Source: an uncultured Planctomycetaceae bacterium (lineage in GTDB: Bacteria; Planctomycetota; Phycisphaerae; UBA1845; UTPLA1). From it: DNA of 24,794 nt. Below are positions 7,313-15,300 of this stretch, one piece after another. The stretch spans positions 1-24,794 of the forward strand of contig CALLKH010000054.1 in assembly GCA_938008425.1 (NCBI GenBank), in the 5' to 3' direction. How positions within the stretch are numbered: the first letter of the stretch is position 1; every line of letters begins with the position of its first letter. Under the pieces are notes generated by a model. The model ran no database searches. It was not told the origin of the DNA and worked only from the letters and a program-made list of their open reading frames with translations. The position numbers and the translations under genes were made by a program.

Positions 7313-8353
7313 TCAAGCCTGGCCGCACTCAGTGGGCTTCGCCCCAAGTATCGGCGCTGCCGGACGTTCATCGCAGCACACCGCGGCTTCGTCCGCCGAT
7401 TTCACTTCAACAACCTCGGAGGCCCGCCGCTTCGATCGAACCGACTGACCGCCCAACGTGATGACCGCGACGGCGGCGATGATGACGCAGGCCGCAATCA
7501 GCGTGCGGGCGTCGAGCGACTCGTTACCCAGTCCCCAGCCGATGACCAGCGCGACCACGGGATTGACGTATGCGTAAGTCGACACCCGTGCAGGTGTCGT
7601 CACCCGCAAGAGCCAGACATAAGCCGAGAATCCGATCCATGAGCCGAAGACGATGAGATAAGCGAGCGCCCAAAGCGAACGCGACGTGACATTCGCCGGA
7701 TCAAACCGCGCCCAGTCGCCGGTGAAGACTCCCAGGACTGCCAGCAACGCCCCGCCGGCAAGCATCTGCATCGACGTCGCAAGCAGTGGCGACGGCGGCA
7801 TGGTGGAATGGCGAGAATAAATCGATCCCAGCGCCCAGAGAAAGCCCGCAGCAAGCAGTGCAAGCGCGCCGAGACTGTCGACCGCGTTTCCGACGATGAT
7901 GCTCTCAGGCCCGATCAACACGCCGACGCCGACAACACCCATCAGGACACCAACCACGACGCCTTTCGTCGGCCGGTTGCCATTCGGGCGAAGCCATTCA
8001 ATCAACACCATCCAGACCGGTAGGATCGCAACGAGCAGCGCCGTGAGTCCGCTCGGCACGCGCTGTTCCGCCCAGACGACGCTGCCGTTCGCGCCGAACA
8101 GGAGCAGGCCGCCGACGATGAACGTGTTTCTCCAGCCCAGCAGCGTCGGCCTTGCCGCGCCCCGCCAACGACACCAGATGTACAAAAGCGAACCGGCCGT
8201 CAGGAATCGAACGCCCGCCATCGTAAAGCCGGGCAGCGACTCGATCGCGACCTTGATGCCGAAGTAGGTCGAGCCCCAGATGACATAAACGGCGGCGAAG
8301 GCGGCGAGAACACCGAGGATCGGCGGATTGGGCTTGGCTGGTGGATTGTTCAT
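7313..8353 (-). CDS. EamA/DMT-family transporter (YedA/RhtA-like exporter)
   Basis: This 346-aa integral membrane protein has about ten transmembrane helices arranged as two EamA repeats. The N-terminal FAAVYVIWGSTYFGIKVAIE and the segment AEQRVPSGLTALLVAILPVW are typical of the YedA/RhtA branch of drug/metabolite exporters, which expel amino acids or small metabolites using the proton gradient. The second repeat includes LAYLIVFGSWIGFSAYVWLL and VVALVIGWGLGNE. A 45-residue charged tail after ITLGGQSVRSKRR makes it longer than the usual 290-310 aa. The ATG at 8353 has no strong Shine-Dalgarno. The gene follows ada by 99 bases on the same strand, but a candidate promoter lies between them. The substrate cannot be predicted. 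Confidence 0.88.
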   Translation of the reverse strand: MNNPPAKPNPPILGVLAAFAAVYVIWGSTYFGIKVAIESLPGFTMAGVRFLTAGSLLYIWCRWRGAARPTLLGWRNTFIVGGLLLFGANGSVVWAEQRVPSGLTALLVAILPVWMVLIEWLRPNGNRPTKGVVVGVLMGVVGVGVLIGPESIIVGNAVDSLGALALLAAGFLWALGSIYSRHSTMPPSPLLATSMQMLAGGALLAVLGVFTGDWARFDPANVTSRSLWALAYLIVFGSWIGFSAYVWLLRVTTPARVSTYAYVNPVVALVIGWGLGNESLDARTLIAACVIIAAVAVITLGGQSVRSKRRASEVVEVKSADEAAVCCDERPAAPILGAKPTECGQA

Positions 8354-8422
8354 AAGCGGCTGTTGATATGGCCCACCCAGTGGAGGCGTAGGCCCGCGCC
8401 GACGACCGCTCCAGGACTGATC

Positions 8423-8451
8423 GTTATAGTACGCAGGCCGGTACTTTTCAG
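8423..8451 (-). promoter_or_regulatory. Candidate promoter for the EamA permease
   Basis: Read on the minus strand, CTGAAA (8451-8446) is followed by a 17-base spacer and TATAAC (8428-8423). The boxes match the consensus at four and five of six positions. It begins right at the ada stop codon and would give a leader of about 65 bases. Confidence 0.4.
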
Positions 8452-8452
8452 T

Positions 8453-9547
8453 TCAGCCCATGGCCGTGGCTGTAAGCCGAGTGTCACGATCGAAAAGGCT
8501 GACGTTATCGCCCCGTTCCAGATCGAGGAGCAGTTGCTTTCGCCAGAGCCCGCCGCCGTAGCCGCCGAGCTTGCCGCTTTTATTCACAACCCGATGGCAC
8601 GGGATGATGATCGCGATTCGATTGGCGCCATTGGCGGTGCCCACCGCCCGCTGCGCTCCCGGCCGGCCGACGGCGTCGGCAAGTTGTTCGTAGGAAATGG
8701 TGCGGCCGTAGGGGATGGTTAGAAGTTCCTTCCACACCGAATGCTGAAAAGGCGTGCCCGGAAAATCGATCGGCACCGAGAACCGCTTCAGCTTTCCGGC
8801 GAAGTACAATGCCAGTTCAGACTTGGCCTTCGCGATGAGGTCGTTCTCCCCGGGGACAACAGACGATTCGAATCGCGAGCGCAGCCTCTTGATCTGCGCC
8901 TCCAGCGCACGGCGATCGCCGAACTCGAGCAGGCACAGCGCCTCATCCGTCGCGCCCAGCAGAAGCGGGCCGATTGGACTGGGCATCACCGATGCAATGA
9001 TACACTTGGTGGCGTCGCTTCGCCCCGGCGGCTTGCCGAAGGTCTTTTCAAAGGCATCCCGAAACGCGCTGTTGGACTGATAGCCGTGGTCATAAGCGAC
9101 GCGGGTCAATTTGGAACCCTCCCTGATTCTCGATAGTGCCAGGCCCATGCGCCGGGCGCGATGATAGGCCTGAAACGTCATGCCGTAGTGATCGTTGAAA
9201 TACCGTCGCGCCCGGGATGGATCGATCTGCATCTGACGAAGATCCCCATCCTTGAGGCGGCCCGTCGGAGATCGCTCGACCGCCGCGAGGAGGCGTTGAA
9301 CCCACGGCGGCGGCTTGCCGTCGGCGTCCATGGGTCGGCACCGCTTGCACACGCGATAGCCTGACAGAAGCGCCTCGCGAGCCGAGCCGAAGAATTCGAC
9401 ATTCTTCGCGAGCGGCTTCTTCGCGGGGCACGATGGCCGACAGAAAACGCCGGTCGTCTTGACGGCCACGAAGAAGACGCCGTCGTAGGAGGCGTCGCCC
9501 TTCATCATCGCCCGCTGCATTTCCCTGCCTGTTGGAAGCGTTTTCAT
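8453..9547 (-). CDS. ada: Bifunctional DNA-methylation regulator/O6-methylguanine-DNA methyltransferase Ada
   Basis: This 364-aa protein repairs alkylated DNA by moving methyl groups onto its own cysteines, and when methylated it activates transcription. The Ada metal-binding domain has C36, C40 (FCRPSCPAKKPL), C67 and C70 (YRVCKRC). C36 corresponds to the methylphosphotriester acceptor of E. coli Ada. An AraC-type helix-turn-helix occupies about residues 82-176 (RARRYFNDHYGMTFQAYHR, AYDHGYQSNSAFRDAF). The methyltransferase domain at 183-345 carries the active-site IPCHRVV with C317 and the GRTISYEQLA helix. All key cysteines are present. The ATG at 9547 matches the usual family N-terminus (MKTLPTGREMQRAM); an in-frame GTG at 9568 is a longer alternative. 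The EamA gene downstream could be in the same transcript. Confidence 0.95.
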   Translation of the reverse strand: MKTLPTGREMQRAMMKGDASYDGVFFVAVKTTGVFCRPSCPAKKPLAKNVEFFGSAREALLSGYRVCKRCRPMDADGKPPPWVQRLLAAVERSPTGRLKDGDLRQMQIDPSRARRYFNDHYGMTFQAYHRARRMGLALSRIREGSKLTRVAYDHGYQSNSAFRDAFEKTFGKPPGRSDATKCIIASVMPSPIGPLLLGATDEALCLLEFGDRRALEAQIKRLRSRFESSVVPGENDLIAKAKSELALYFAGKLKRFSVPIDFPGTPFQHSVWKELLTIPYGRTISYEQLADAVGRPGAQRAVGTANGANRIAIIIPCHRVVNKSGKLGGYGGGLWRKQLLLDLERGDNVSLFDRDTRLTATAMG

Positions 9548-9633
9548 CCTCAGGAAGACTACATCCACCCCGGAATGGGCGTCTACCGAAAACTGAGCGC
9601 GAAAATCAAGAAGTGCCCGTTGCCGAAAATGGA

Positions 9634-9669
9634 AGAAACCGGCGAGGGCTCGCGCACCCGCCGGTTTCT
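9634..9669 (-). terminator. Hairpin terminator of the HEAT-repeat gene
   Basis: An 11-bp perfect stem (AGAAACCGGCG at 9634-9644 pairing with 9659-9669) with a 14-base loop lies 30 bases past the stop codon of the minus-strand gene. On the minus strand it is followed by TCCATTTTC, a modest T-rich tail. Confidence 0.7.
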
Positions 9670-9698
9670 GGTGTGTTTGACGTGTAAGGGCTGATGAA

Positions 9699-12173
9699 TC
9701 AGCCGTTGTGCTGCGCCCGGATGATTTCGCTCGCCTTGTTGCTCGGCAGGTTCAGAGCACCCAGCGCCTTTGAAGCGGCGGCGCGAAGGACGAGATCGCT
9801 CTCGTTCATGGTCAGCTCGATCAGCCGGCTGACCACTTCCTTGTCGCCCAGCAGATTTCCATTGCGCCGGCCGGATTCGGCGAGAGCGCCGAACGCCGTG
9901 ATCCGCTCCGGAGCACCGCGCGACGCGTCAAGGGCGTACTCCGTCAGTGCCTCCTGGGCCTCGGCCGAGGGCACGAGGGCGAGAGCGTGGCCGCTGGCGG
10001 TTCGAAGCGCTTCCGACTGCGACTTGAGCGCCGACATGAGCGACGAACTCGCCTTGGCGGCGTCATAGACCGACAAGTTGCTCTCCAGTACCAGCCGGAT
10101 CATGTTGGCCGAGCGGATCGCCAGTTCAAGCGAAAGATCGGCGCCGAGGGTCGACATGCCGAGCGTCTGCGACGCACGGGCGATTCGACCGGCCACCTGG
10201 GCCCGAATCTTCTCAACATCGCCGATATCGACGACAAAGGCGTCGAGCACTTCCACGCCGGCGGCATCGCGCGTGATTCGCGCCGCCTTGCCGACTTCAC
10301 CTTCCTTCGCCACGACGAGAATGGGTGTCGCGGCAGTATCGAAACTCTTGCGAAGCTCTGCGATCGCGGTGGAGACATCCGGCTTGTCAATGTCGCTGCC
10401 GACCAGGATCAGATCAAAGGCGGCGAGATTCGCCTCGCGCCCATTCTGAATGCCTTCGTGCAGCGTCGCACCGACGGCGCACTCGTAACCGACCGCCCGC
10501 AGGAGGCCCTGAAGCTTGTTTCGCAGCGCCTCGTCGCCATCGACCACCAGCGCCGCCTGCCGACCGGACTGCATCAGGGCTTCCGACAGCACCGGCACCA
10601 CGTTTTCAGATCCGCTAAACGGCGTCTTCGGCAGCGCCTCGGCCAGCGCCAGCGCCGCCTTCACCCGCACCTGGCGGTTCGGGAACGACAGGCACTGCAC
10701 CAGCGGCTGCTTGATGTCTTCCGCGCCGACAAGGCTCGGCTCGCCCGCGGTCTCGCGAAGTGCGGCGATGGCGCCGAGTGCCACGCCTGCGTCTCGGTCC
10801 TTATAGGCACGGCCGAGGACCATGTGGTTGTACTTGGCGCCGGCCGCGCGGCCGAAGTAGATCGACCGCGGATACTCCTCGGGTCGAGTGGAATCCTTGT
10901 TCGCCAGCGGCGACGGCTGGTCGCTTTCGACGTCCATGCCGAGCTTGGCCTCGCGCCGATAGTTCGCCGCAAGCCAGAGGGCGACGGCGCCGTCCAGATC
11001 CTTCTGAAGCTTCAGCGCCTCTTCCGAGCACCGCATCGCCATCACATCGTTGAAGACTTCCCGGGGAACCGGGATGTATCGCAGATCGTTGCCGCGAAGG
11101 TACCAGACATTGGCCTCGTCGCTGCGATCGTCCGCCTGAAGCGAATCCGTGTTGTCGTAATACAGACCGGCGAGATCATAGAACAGCGGCGCGGGATCAG
11201 AAGAACCCGTCACGCCCAGGCGGCTCAGCGCGCTCTCGGCGGCCGTACGAACCTCGGGCGATTGCTTGGAGTCGAGGGCCAACTTGGCCAGGTACGGCAC
11301 GGCCTGCTTGTAGCCGATCTTGCCGAGTGCGTTGATGACAATCGCCTTGGTGACGTCGTCGGACATGCCCAGCGACTGCACGAGCGGATTGAGGCCGCTT
11401 CGGCCGATCTGCGGAATGACCTGAATGATGAAGGCGTGGATCTTGCTGCGGCCGGAGTCCTGCAATGCCTGAAGCAGGTGGGGAATCGCATACTCGCCGG
11501 AGACCTTCAACCGATTGGTGGCGTTGTACGCCATGCGCGGTGAGCCGCCGAGCTTGTTGATGTTGGCCACGATCTCGTAGGGATCGCGCCGCAGCAGTTC
11601 TTCGCCGCGGCCGAGTATTGAAAGGAATCGTCGCGCCGATTCGCCGACATCTGCGTTGTTGATCACCTTGAGCAGCGTGTCCTGGCGGTTCGGATTCATG
11701 CGAACCAATTCAAGCAGCGCGACCGGGTCGGGATTCGCCGCGTCGAGCGCCTTGAAGTTGGCGTCGGCGTAGGAGAACTGTCCCATCACCGCGTAATGAA
11801 GGCCGTCTTCCGCCAGCGTCTTCTGCGAGCGGCCGTTCGTGACCTTGGCGACGAGGTCCTTGACGGACTGCGGCGCGTCGGCCGTCTCGCTCCACTGTTC
11901 GAGGCGAACGGTTCCGGTTCGATCCGCCATCAGCGCGAGGCGCAGATCGGACAAGTCGAACTGGCCGATCGATTCCAGAAGCGTCGTCGCTTCAGCGGTC
12001 TCGTTGCGCTCGACGGCTCGCATGGCCGCGGTCCAAACCGACCACGCCTGCTCATTCTGGCCGACCATGTTGTCAGCAAGGTCCTGTGCGCGAGCCGGCG
12101 TCGAAGACGCGGCCGCCAGGGCGAGCACCATCGTGGAGACAAAGCGAATACCCAGACACGACATGCGGTCCAT
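9699..12173 (-). CDS. Exported HEAT-repeat protein with degenerate receiver-like domain
   Basis: This 824-aa protein has a signal peptide ending near ARAQ (residue 30), so it should be periplasmic or exported. Helical HEAT-like repeats cover about residues 130-320 (e.g. SDDVTKAIVINALGKIGYKQAVPYL), 455-535 (NRQVRVKAALALAEALP) and 680-815 (DLVLRAAASKALGAL). Residues about 538-650 look like a CheY-type receiver: ALVVDGDEALRNKLQGLLRAVGY, then FDLILVGSDI, then TPILVVAKEG. The phospho-acceptor Asp is replaced (Gly at about 592, though D594 is nearby), and the conserved Thr/Ser and Lys are absent, so phosphorylation is unlikely. HEAT arrays are scaffolds; no enzyme motif is seen. The start ATG has GGGAGGA eight bases upstream. 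The gene stands alone between a strong promoter and a terminator. Role unknown. Confidence 0.8.
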   Translation of the reverse strand: MDRMSCLGIRFVSTMVLALAAASSTPARAQDLADNMVGQNEQAWSVWTAAMRAVERNETAEATTLLESIGQFDLSDLRLALMADRTGTVRLEQWSETADAPQSVKDLVAKVTNGRSQKTLAEDGLHYAVMGQFSYADANFKALDAANPDPVALLELVRMNPNRQDTLLKVINNADVGESARRFLSILGRGEELLRRDPYEIVANINKLGGSPRMAYNATNRLKVSGEYAIPHLLQALQDSGRSKIHAFIIQVIPQIGRSGLNPLVQSLGMSDDVTKAIVINALGKIGYKQAVPYLAKLALDSKQSPEVRTAAESALSRLGVTGSSDPAPLFYDLAGLYYDNTDSLQADDRSDEANVWYLRGNDLRYIPVPREVFNDVMAMRCSEEALKLQKDLDGAVALWLAANYRREAKLGMDVESDQPSPLANKDSTRPEEYPRSIYFGRAAGAKYNHMVLGRAYKDRDAGVALGAIAALRETAGEPSLVGAEDIKQPLVQCLSFPNRQVRVKAALALAEALPKTPFSGSENVVPVLSEALMQSGRQAALVVDGDEALRNKLQGLLRAVGYECAVGATLHEGIQNGREANLAAFDLILVGSDIDKPDVSTAIAELRKSFDTAATPILVVAKEGEVGKAARITRDAAGVEVLDAFVVDIGDVEKIRAQVAGRIARASQTLGMSTLGADLSLELAIRSANMIRLVLESNLSVYDAAKASSSLMSALKSQSEALRTASGHALALVPSAEAQEALTEYALDASRGAPERITAFGALAESGRRNGNLLGDKEVVSRLIELTMNESDLVLRAAASKALGALNLPSNKASEIIRAQHNG

Positions 12174-12337
12174 CGAGAAAATCCTCCCGAAACCATCTTC
12201 GGACGAAAACCGGGGAGACTAACGCACGTTCTTCAGGCAGGTTACGACTAATTAGTCCTTAAGGAACCCCAGGCGTCCTACGGCATGGTAAGCAATTTAG
12301 GACGGCCTCCGCGCTGAGCGGAGGGTGATACTCGGAG
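12174..12337 (-). promoter_or_regulatory. Palindrome-rich 5' leader of the HEAT-repeat gene
   Basis: The predicted leader of about 165 bases contains four inverted repeats: CCTCCGC/GCGGAGG (12306-12312 and 12318-12324, five-base loop), CGTCCTA/TAGGACG (12274-12280 and 12298-12304), the palindrome GACTAATTAGTC (12246-12257) and the overlapping palindrome TCCTTAAGGA (12256-12265). The last two are mutually exclusive because they share two bases. This could be a regulatory RNA leader; no known riboswitch class was recognised. Confidence 0.45.
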
Positions 12338-12343
12338 ACCTCC

Positions 12344-12371
12344 ATTATATTGAACGTACAAATTGGGTCAA
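12344..12371 (-). promoter_or_regulatory. Near-consensus sigma70 promoter of the HEAT-repeat gene
   Basis: On the minus strand, TTGACC (12371-12366) is followed by a 16-base spacer and a perfect TATAAT (12349-12344), giving a start near 12337. It is one of the two best promoters in the window (five of six and six of six matches) and implies strong constitutive expression. The rest of the 332-base gap up to 12505 shows no gene. Confidence 0.7.
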
Positions 12372-12505
12372 GAAAAGGGAGGGGGTGCGAAGCTGTTTGA
12401 CACGAGGAATTCTCGCGCGAATATCGGTACCGACCGCGCCGGGATGAGAATTCCAGCAGGGTTTCCCGGATCGGATGTGAACGGACGTCGATTCGCGCTT
12501 TCGAA

Positions 12506-13462
12506 CTACGGGAATTTCCCGCCACCCTTGCCGGCGCGGCCGCGGTTTTTCAGCCGGGCCGCAACCTTGCCCATTTCAGCCAGATGCGCTACAGAGACGC
12601 CGGCGCCGCCTCCGACAATCAACGCGCCGGCCTCCACAAGCCGCTCCAATCGTTCCCCAAAGGCCTTGGGGTTCTCGGGATAGATGCGACCGGTCTCGAT
12701 CAGTTCGGCCCGGCCGGCGGTGACCTCCACATAGACCGGGAGCGGCCCGGATGCCCGCAGGAGAGAGACAATGGCGGGGGCACCGTCCGGAAACTCGCTG
12801 CCATCGCAGCCGATCATGCAGGCCCCCGCATCGAGCAACGACTTCATGGCCTGCGGAATGGTCACGCCCATCGAAGTCTGTGAATAGTCGTGCCCGGCGT
12901 CGAAGGTCATTCCACCGATGACCGGGAGCGAGGTCGACTCCCGCACCGCCCGTACGGCCAGTACGAGCGCCTCAAGTTCCGAGAACCCGCGACAGATCAC
13001 CGCATCGACCCCGCCGGCTTTCAGCGCCGTCGCCTGACGGCCGAACGCCTCCAGCAGCGTTTCTTCTTCCACCTCGTTCAGCGTGACCAGCGGCTCAACC
13101 GGGCCGATCGCCCCCCAGACTGCCACCGGCGCGACACCCAACTGATCGGACGCCGCCCGAGCCGCCGCCTTGCGAAAGGCGCCCGCCGTCTCCTGGAAAG
13201 TCCTTTCGCAAGCCGGAAGCGCCTCGCCGGTGTCATCGCCCGTTCCCGGCTCAGGTAAGGCACTGATCCCGTCCGTCGGCGTGATCAGGATCGATGCCCC
13301 GCCTCCGATAAATGACTCGACGGCGGATTCAATCCGGTTCGCGTCCAACGCATGTTGCAGCCAATGCCCGGAAACGGGCGGCGACTCGGACGAAACACAC
13401 GTCCTGAAATCGCCGGAGGCGAGTGTTATCCGCGCGTCATAATCGGCGGGATTAAAAGCCAA
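12506..13462 (-). CDS. Homocysteine S-methyltransferase-family protein lacking two zinc ligands
   Basis: This 318-aa protein has the TIM-barrel fold used by MetH, BHMT and MmuM to transfer methyl groups to homocysteine. Family landmarks are FIGGGASILITPTDGIS (strand 2), VAVWGAIGP, ALKAGGVDAVICRGFSELEAL, PVIGGMTFD, ACMIGCDG with C219, and LIVGGGAGVSVAHLAEM. In active enzymes the zinc is held by one Cys in the GxNCG region and by the CC of GGCCG. Here C219 remains, but the second motif reads GGGAG (284-288), so both of those cysteines are gone. The N-terminal DGxxGT motif is also unrecognisable. Activity as a standard methyltransferase is therefore doubtful. The start is TTG at 13462 behind GGGAG. 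The C-terminus is short and basic with a GKGGGK stretch. Confidence 0.75.
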   Translation of the reverse strand: MAFNPADYDARITLASGDFRTCVSSESPPVSGHWLQHALDANRIESAVESFIGGGASILITPTDGISALPEPGTGDDTGEALPACERTFQETAGAFRKAAARAASDQLGVAPVAVWGAIGPVEPLVTLNEVEEETLLEAFGRQATALKAGGVDAVICRGFSELEALVLAVRAVRESTSLPVIGGMTFDAGHDYSQTSMGVTIPQAMKSLLDAGACMIGCDGSEFPDGAPAIVSLLRASGPLPVYVEVTAGRAELIETGRIYPENPKAFGERLERLVEAGALIVGGGAGVSVAHLAEMGKVAARLKNRGRAGKGGGKFP

Positions 13463-13582
13463 TCCATCTCCCTCGAATCGGACGCCGCGATGATGGCGGC
13501 GACAACGTGATCATTCTCAGACGCGCCTTTGTCATTCGGACATCATAACAGGACGCGGCAGCGGCGGAATCGTATCTATGCA

Positions 13583-13664
13583 CTGGAGTGCAACGGTGGC
13601 GCGCGCCGATGAAGGGTATGTCGGCTAGCCCAAGTGGAGGTAAGCCGGTGGAAGTGCACTCCAG
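13583..13664 (+). promoter_or_regulatory. Predicted folded 5' leader of the metalloprotease gene
   Basis: CTGGAGTGCA at 13583-13592 pairs exactly with TGCACTCCAG at 13655-13664, closing an 82-base element. Inside it are a GCCGA/TCGGC stem with a loop containing GGG, a CCC just after it that could form a pseudoknot, and the palindromes GGCGCGCGCC and GGCTAGCC. The ribosome-binding site GGGAG (13667-13671) begins three bases after the 3' arm. No known riboswitch was recognised. Confidence 0.4.
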
Positions 13665-13678
13665 GTGGGAGTTGATTG

Positions 13679-14983
13679 ATGCACGTCTACCGGACCTCCA
13701 AGGCCCCTCGCGGGGGCCTCCTTGTTTCCCTGTTTACACTTATTCTCTGCGCACAGTTCGGCTGTGATGCGCTGCCGCTCGGCGGCCTGGGCGGCACGCA
13801 GGACGGTGACCTGACTTCCGGCGGCATCGCCGGCTCCATCAAGGAAGACGGGGACAACAGCGCATTCGAACTCGCCCAGTCCGCGACAGTCGCCCTCGGG
13901 CAGACCGTCACCATCCAGGGGCGGCTCGACTCACGCACCGATATCGATCTCTACTCGCTCGGTCCCGCTACGGCCGGCGAACGAATCACCATCGAGGTCA
14001 CGGGTGACAACGGCTTCAACACCGTCGCCGCACTGTTCGACGGCAACAACGACCTCATCGACGCCAACGACGATCGCTCCTACTACGGCGGCGACGTGAA
14101 TCCTTACATCTCGCGCGTCATCCGCCATGATACGCCGAATCTCTTCGTCGGCGTCGCGGTTTCCAGCACCGCCCACTTCGGCAACAACGTCGGCCGATAC
14201 GACGGCGGCACCTATACGATCTCCGCGAAGCGCGAGACCAGCACCTATATGCCCGAGCCGCGAAAGCAGATCGTCTATCTGGACTTCAGCGGCGGAGCAC
14301 TCGTGCAGATCGGCCTGGAGCCGATCGTCACGATGCGGCCGTTCTCGGCGGAGTCGATTTCATCGCGGCTCTCGGGTGATACCAACTATCTCATCGATCT
14401 CTGCGTCGATCATATGAAGCGGGACTTCGCCGACTTTGACGTCGAGATTCGCGACAGCCGCCACCATTCGAAGCCGACCGAGCCGCACTCGACGGTGTAC
14501 TTCGGAAACTACAACGCGAAGTATCTCGGACTGGCGGACAACGTCGATACGTACAACACGTATCTTGAGCAGGAGGCAATCGTCTACACCGAGGATCTGG
14601 CCAACTATGAAGGCCTGTTCCCGAGCGCCGAGGAAGTCGGCCAGTGCATGGCGAACATCGGCTCACATGAGCTTGGCCACCTTCTGGGCCTCGAACATTC
14701 GCGTGATCCGCTCGACTGCATGGCGACCGCCGCCACGGCGCGACAGATCATCGAGAACGACCTGACCTTCCGCCGAAGTTTGATGCAGTCTGATGTCTTT
14801 CCGATCGGATATCAGAACGAGCCGCGACTGCTGACCTGGAACATCGGCCGCAACCCGAACGCGAATACCGCCCGCATGAGCGTTGAGGATCTTCTGCCGG
14901 CCAAGGGGGCCAACTTCCGTGACGAACTCGGAATCGCGGACATCCCCATCGTCCCCTGCGGTCGCTGCACCCACGCTCATTAA
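13679..14983 (+). CDS. Predicted lipoprotein metalloprotease with PPC-like domain
   Basis: This 434-aa protein has a hydrophobic N-terminus (GGLLVSLFTLILCAQFGC) with possible lipidation at C29. Residues about 75-185 resemble a pre-peptidase C-terminal (PPC) beta-sandwich (TDIDLYSLGPATAGERITIEV, DDRSYYGG, GGTYTISAK). A catalytic region follows with HELGHLLGLEH (H330, E331, H334, H340), the extended metzincin zinc motif HExxHxxGxxH, and a nearby Met (DCMAT, M348) that may form the Met-turn. It should cleave proteins at the cell surface. The order PPC then protease is unusual, because PPC is normally C-terminal to the peptidase. The ATG at 13679 has GGGAG seven bases upstream. A strong terminator follows. 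The zinc protease call is confident; the subfamily is not. Confidence 0.85.
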   Translation: MHVYRTSKAPRGGLLVSLFTLILCAQFGCDALPLGGLGGTQDGDLTSGGIAGSIKEDGDNSAFELAQSATVALGQTVTIQGRLDSRTDIDLYSLGPATAGERITIEVTGDNGFNTVAALFDGNNDLIDANDDRSYYGGDVNPYISRVIRHDTPNLFVGVAVSSTAHFGNNVGRYDGGTYTISAKRETSTYMPEPRKQIVYLDFSGGALVQIGLEPIVTMRPFSAESISSRLSGDTNYLIDLCVDHMKRDFADFDVEIRDSRHHSKPTEPHSTVYFGNYNAKYLGLADNVDTYNTYLEQEAIVYTEDLANYEGLFPSAEEVGQCMANIGSHELGHLLGLEHSRDPLDCMATAATARQIIENDLTFRRSLMQSDVFPIGYQNEPRLLTWNIGRNPNANTARMSVEDLLPAKGANFRDELGIADIPIVPCGRCTHAH

Positions 14984-15044
14984 GCTGATAAGCTCGAAGA
15001 GTTAAGACTTCCTCCTCATTCATCAGATGAGGTCCTTCCACCGG

Positions 15045-15076
15045 ATGCCCCGGCCGACATCGGCCGGGGCATTTTT
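15045..15076 (+). terminator. Rho-independent terminator after the metalloprotease
   Basis: A 12-bp perfect GC-rich stem (ATGCCCCGGCCG at 15045-15056, complement at 15061-15072) with a four-base ACAT loop runs directly into a T-tract at 15072-15076. It is the clearest terminator in the window. Confidence 0.9.
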
Positions 15077-15126
15077 CCTGGTTCTTCACATGATCCGAGG
15101 AATACTCTGAATCGTCGGGAACGCGT

Positions 15127-15218
15127 GCCAGACGACAACACCATTCAGAGCCAGACGACAATACCGCCCAGAGCCAGACGACAACACTATTCAGAGCCAG
15201 ACGACAACACCATTCAGA
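15127..15218. repeat. Four tandem copies of a 23-base unit
   Basis: The copies start at 15127, 15150, 15173 and 15196 with no spacers. Each begins GCCAGACGACAA (the last A is followed by C or T) and ends CAGA. Copies 1 and 4 are identical; copy 3 has one change and copy 2 has about four. The length is not a multiple of three, and the array lies between a terminator and the next gene, so it is non-coding. It is not CRISPR-like, since there are no spacers. Confidence 0.9.
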
Positions 15219-15219
15219 G

Positions 15220-15238
15220 CCGGGCTGTCTCAGCCCGG
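15220..15238. repeat. Short hairpin abutting the 23-base array
   Basis: CCGGGCTG (15220-15227) and CAGCCCGG (15231-15238) form an eight-bp stem with a TCT loop, immediately after the last 23-base copy. It resembles a REP-like element. Only one copy is present in the window, so the repeat status is a guess. Confidence 0.45.
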
Positions 15239-15300
15239 TGACGACTGCACGCGAGCGCGCCGTTGCATTCGATGAATTCGATCGCCGGTTGCTCCATCGC

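Noticed and set aside
6856..7371. Minus-strand open frame (171 codons) spanning the amidohydrolase/EamA gap
   Set aside because: It overlaps the ends of both neighbours, is Arg/Ala/Ser-rich and has no family resemblance.
9987..11543. Plus-strand open frame (518 codons) opposite the HEAT-repeat gene
   Set aside because: Shadow frame; the minus strand has signal peptide, promoter, Shine-Dalgarno and terminator.
15127..15218. Possible CRISPR array
   Set aside because: The 23-base units are directly abutting with no spacers, and no cas gene is present.
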